From the NCBI GenBank assembly GCA_965226185.1, contig CBDDCT010000007.1, forward strand, positions 1,798,001 through 1,862,000: a stretch of 64,000 nt of DNA, in the 5' to 3' direction. Every line of letters starts with the position of its first letter. The first letter of the stretch is position 1. The DNA comes from CBDCYS01 sp965226185. GTDB taxonomy: Bacteria; Acidobacteriota; Terriglobia; Bryobacterales; UBA6623. The translations under genes were made by a program, and so were the position numbers. Under the pieces are notes generated by a model. It ran no database searches, had not been told where the DNA came from, and saw only the letters and a program-made list of their open reading frames with translations. Positions 60,785-64,000 of the stretch are shown piece by piece.

Positions 60785-62674
60785 CTACCATTGAATCCGC
60801 ATTCGAAGCTGAATCGACCGCCCCCCCCCTTTCGGCTGTTCGACGACGATTTTCCCGAATGACGAACTGGTGATATTGTTGCCGAACCTGCCGGCTATCC
60901 AGCGGTGGCGATTCAAGCAGTTGAAGCAGTCCGCCCCGAGCAGAATGTTCACGCGCTCGGTGATCGGGATCTGCTTGAGCAGACTGAAGCTCTCCCGGAA
61001 GTTCGGACACTGGCGCGCCTCTTGATCGACTTCCGGCGCGTTGCCTTCCACGAAGTCTCCCGGAGGAACCCAGGCCACCGGCCGGTTAGAAAGCTCCTGG
61101 CTCGGATTGCCGGCGTTCAAAATGAAATCTCGCGACGGATCACCAAAAACCATATCGCCGCAGGAGATGTTGCTTCGCCACTGTGCGCCATCCGGACGGT
61201 TGGCTAAGTTCCTGACGCCGCCGGGAATACCCACGGAAAGCCCGCCGCTGGTCGAGAGCGGGAAGCCGTTGACATACTCGTGGATGCCGGCAACTGTCCA
61301 TCCGCCCAGCGCATATTTGCTGAATCCGCCGCCGCCGCCATACTTCTTGCCGGGGCCGAACGGCAGATCGTAGGAGTAGTTCAACACAACCCGGTGCGTC
61401 GTGTCGTAGCGATTGATCCTCTTATCCAGTCTGCGGTTGTAAGCGTTTCGGGTGTTGCTGCCAAACGCCCCCGGCGCCCAGTCGACGTCCCCCAGTTGCT
61501 TGGCGAGCGTCCAGTGTCCCAGGAACGACAAGCCGTTCGAGTAGCGCCTCGTCGCTTTCAGCATGAAGGAGTTGAAGTTCATCCCCGTGTTGATCCCCGC
61601 ATCGTTGGAAATATTCCCATACTGCGGCCACCGGCGCAAGGCACGGTGCAACGGCAGGTCCGCCGGAAATTCAGGATACGGCTGGGCGAACCCCGCGGCC
61701 AGTACGTCGGGATGCGTGATGGGCAGGTTCAGCAGCGGACCCAAGCTCCAGTACTGCGGCGCCAGATCATTGATGCGCTCATGGTCGGAGTTATTCCGGC
61801 CCATATTCGAATAAACAGTCGCTTCCATCACCCAGTCGCCGAACTGACGCTGGAAGCCGGCGGTGAGGAAATACAGCACGGGAGGAACACCAATTGTGTT
61901 CGGATTCATCCAATTCGTGAGGTTTTGATTGTTCAAGAACGTCGGATCAATAAAAGGAGGCGTGCCGAGCAGATTCGAGGGGAAGGGGTTGTCCCATTGG
62001 AAGTAGGTATCTTCGGGGGCATTCTTGGGCGGCGGGTTGCCGCGGGCTTCGTAGCCGGTGCGGGGGACGAATCTCACGTTGGTATTCTGGATCGCCATAT
62101 ACTGAATGCCCCCACCCGCTCGAAACACCAGCTTGTCGGTGATTTGGTAGGCGAGCCCGGCTCGCGGACCGAAGGCGCCCCACGTGGGGTGGCCGGCGCG
62201 AGTCCTGCCGTTCGCGCCTGGCGCCGTACCGAAGTAGTCCACCGCTCCACTGAATCCAGTCACCCCCGGATTCTCTGCGTTCTCATCGAAGCCCGCAAAT
62301 TGGCCGTCCAATTCAGAAAAGGGCATCTGGACGTCCCAGCGAACACCGAAGTTGACGGTCAGCTTCGGGGTGACCTTCCAGTCATCCTGAACGAACAAGG
62401 CATGGTAGGCTTCCCGCTCCCGCAAGTCGAGGCCCGCCGCGGTACCCACGAAGTTCGGCAGGCCCAGGTAGAAGTCAGCCAGGTGGAACCCTCCGGCGCC
62501 GTCTGTATTCCTGGTTTCGCTGCCGAGGTTCCCTTCCGACACCCCAAAGAGGTAAGTGCCGGCCGCCCCGACAGTCAAGCCGCCTGAGGCGCCGCCTTGG
62601 TCGAAGCGATTGACTTTCCAGTGCTGGCCCTGGTAACCGAACTTAAGGGTGTGGTTCCCCTTGTTCCATAGCAC
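60785..62674 (-). pseudogene. C-terminal barrel of an Oar-type TonB-dependent receptor
   Basis: 629 residues from a GTG at 62674, all outer-membrane barrel sequence: LKFGYQGQHWKVNRFDQ, FFVQDDWKVTP-type segments (here HALFVQDDWKVTPKLTVNFG), GWTVAGIHEYVNGFPLSTSG, and the terminal GGGRSIQLRMRIQW ending in an aromatic residue. The open frame continues upstream (ANNETRLITNWAYSV) to about 62755, where it meets a DUF1501-like gene. The N-terminal carboxypeptidase-regulatory and plug domains, about 400 residues, are missing, so the protein would not be exported. A terminator follows the stop. Confidence 0.8.
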
Positions 62675-62736
62675 GCTGTAAGCCCAGTTCGTGATCAGTC
62701 TCGTCTCGTTATTCGCAGGGGAGTTGGCACAGATGC

Positions 62737-63189
62737 TTACACCGAAAGTTGCTGCACGGGCCAGTTGAATCCAGGGACAATCGAGAGGATGGCCATCTCG
62801 CCGAACAGTTCTTTCCCGTCCTCGGCGAGCGGGCCGTGGAAAATCTCGCCGTGCCGCCGGAACTGTTCCGGGCTCAAATCCTTGGTGCGGTAGACCTGCT
62901 CGGAGATGACACCCCAGTCGTTGGGGTCCCGCGGCAGATCACCGAACTTGGAGTCGTTGCGGACGGGCACAACAGGGCCGAACATGTCGTAGCTCATCCA
63001 GGCGCCTTCCATGAACCAATAAATAAGGAAGCGCGGTTCGGCCGCTTCTTTGGCGTGGTCCTTGACGGCGCCGGTCAGGGAGGGGCTGAGCGAACTGTGC
63101 CCGCCGCTGAGAACGTAACTAAAAAAGTCGCCGGCGGCAAGCCCGCCAGCGGCTTGTCCCGACGTTTTGAGGAACTTTCTGCGATTCAC
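62737..63189 (-). pseudogene. Truncated DUF1501-like exported protein
   Basis: 150 residues starting with a Tat-like signal (NRRKFLKTSGQAAGGLAAGD). The following part has the look of DUF1501-type secreted proteins (EPRFLIYWFMEGAWMSYDMF, then DLSPEQFRRHGEIFHGPLAE). It stops at FNWPVQQLSV, near where the TonB-receptor barrel frame takes over on the same strand. Full-length members have over 400 residues. The family call is moderate. Confidence 0.6.
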
Positions 63190-63344
63190 GACGGACTCCG
63201 TTGCGGCCGGGGTGGCCGATGCTTACGCCAAGTCCTCTCAATTATAAGCCCTCTTGGCGCGGACAACAATTGCATCTGATGATTCGGCGGGGTTCCGGTG
63301 TCACCCTTCCGCGGCTCCATGATGTCCGGCGTCCGTTTCCCGGC

Positions 63345-63479
63345 TCATGCGGCAGCCTCATGACCGACCGACCCCGCCGCCAAGAAGCGATTCATCGTTT
63401 CAATGATGCGCTGAGCGACCGGGCGATCCAGACCGCGCAGGTCTCGGAGCGCTTGGGCACTCCACTCAATGGATTTCAC
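63345..63479 (-). pseudogene. Truncated ParE-like toxin
   Basis: A GTG at 63479, overlapping the antitoxin stop (GTGA), starts VKSIEWSAQALRDLRGLDRP, then VAQRIIETMNRFLAAGS, the N-terminal helices of a ParE/RelE toxin. The frame ends at a TGA after 44 residues, whereas toxins of this family have about 90. The lost beta-sheet half is not clearly recoverable in other frames. Confidence 0.7.
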
Positions 63480-63757
63480 TTGAGGCCGAATTCCTCAAGA
63501 ACTTGATCGTGCGGGACGCCTCTGCCGCGGTTTCCATCGAACCATTCACGAGCTTGAGCAACTGCCTGCCGCTCGTCTTCCGTTTCGGGCTCGTCATCGA
63601 TCGGCGCCCGGGCGAGCGCTTGATCGGCGGGGTGAAGAAGAGCCTTCTTTATGGCGTGCTCAACAAACTCCTCGGCGCTTTCGAACTCTCCGCGGTCCAC
63701 CCGTTCGCGAATGATTCTCTCTTGTTCCGCGCTGAGTATTACCGTGACGCCGCCCAT
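63476..63757 (-). CDS. ParD-like antitoxin
   Basis: About 93 residues from the ATG at 63757. The N-terminal ribbon-helix-helix-like part has VTVILSAEQERIIRERVDRG and FESAEEFVEHAIKKAL; the acidic tail (DDEPETEDERQAVAQAREW) should wrap the toxin. The frame extends to 63793 without features. Its toxin partner directly downstream is truncated, so it is probably an orphan antitoxin. Confidence 0.8.
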   Translation of the reverse strand: MGGVTVILSAEQERIIRERVDRGEFESAEEFVEHAIKKALLHPADQALARAPIDDEPETEDERQAVAQAREWFDGNRGRGVPHDQVLEEFGLK

Positions 63758-63805
63758 GTTTTTTACTCTAACATCGGGATAGTGTGAGGACAATCGTGTA
63801 TATCC

Positions 63806-64000
63806 TCAATGTTCGAGGCCCATCCTTTTCTGCAGCTGCCTATACCGAGGGTCCGGCCGCAAATCGTCAAACATGGGAGCTTGAATCCAGACGGGGAGAT
63901 AGTAGCGCTCGTCGGCGGCACGGTCCAACCATTCAAAAGCTTGGTCTTTTTCCCCCAGGCCGGCGTGGATGACTGCCAGACCTAACGCCTGATACCCCGG
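63806..64000 (-). CDS. C-terminal end of a TPR protein (kinase-associated type)
   Basis: 64 residues run in from the right edge and stop at 63806. They read AGLGEKDQAFEWLDRAADER, then YYLPVWIQAPMFDDLRPDPR and YRQLQKRMGLEH. This is the usual last repeat of acidobacterial serine/threonine kinases or transcription regulators with TPR tails. Only the tail is visible, so the protein type is inferred. Confidence 0.75.
   Translation of the reverse strand, partial: PGYQALGLAVIHAGLGEKDQAFEWLDRAADERYYLPVWIQAPMFDDLRPDPRYRQLQKRMGLEH

Overview
The window looks like a chromosomal segment of an Acidobacterium, most likely of the Solibacter/Bryobacter type. This is inferred from gene content, not from a marker-gene search. 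The clues are GC-rich DNA, paired FG-GAP/ASPIC-UnbV secreted proteins next to a TPR protein and a multihaem cytochrome c, the barrel end of an Oar-type TonB-dependent receptor, Tat-signal enzymes and many toxin-antitoxin pairs.

Layout. 0-4.6 kb: an exported protein (DUF4139), a HicAB pair, a lipoprotein and fragments. 4.6-13.9 kb: surface-sugar and lipid-like metabolism, with a glycosyltransferase, a zinc-ribbon methyltransferase, a heptose-type operon (HAD phosphatase, deoxyhypusine-synthase-like protein, PfkB kinase, SIS isomerase) and a methyltransferase/FAD-oxidoreductase pair; an integrase stub lies among them. 14.2-33.6 kb: the core information-processing block, all on the plus strand, in the order tRNA-Thr, -Gly, -Thr, -Tyr, tuf, rpmG, tRNA-Trp, secE, nusG, rplK, rplA, rplJ, rplL, rpoB, rpoC, dnaG, rpoD. 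NusG carries an unusual acidic N-terminal extension of about 230 residues, and RpoB a cysteine-rich insert of about 60 residues that resembles two zinc ribbons.

33.8-40.7 kb is accessory DNA. An IS1380-family element truncates a GMC oxidoreductase. It is followed by a decayed HigBA module, a Doc module and a BrnTA module, interspersed with short repeat elements, operator palindromes and two similar stem-loops. 40.7-52.3 kb returns to metabolism: nucleoside hydrolase, Ldh-type dehydrogenase, sugar isomerase/epimerase, a DapA-family aldolase, the haem genes ccsA/hemX-hemA-hemC, an SDR, an aldo/keto reductase and a phosphatase.

52.4-64 kb is on the minus strand: a SprA-like protein, then two FG-GAP/ASPIC genes (one split by a 530-bp deletion derivative of the same IS, with a TACCA target duplication), a TPR protein, a seven-haem cytochrome broken by one in-frame TAG, a headless TonB-dependent receptor fused at a deletion-like junction to a beheaded-off DUF1501-like gene, a ParD antitoxin with a broken ParE, and the end of a TPR protein. 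Several parts of the accessory regions are visibly decaying, while the 14-34 kb core is intact. No rRNA genes or CRISPR arrays are seen.
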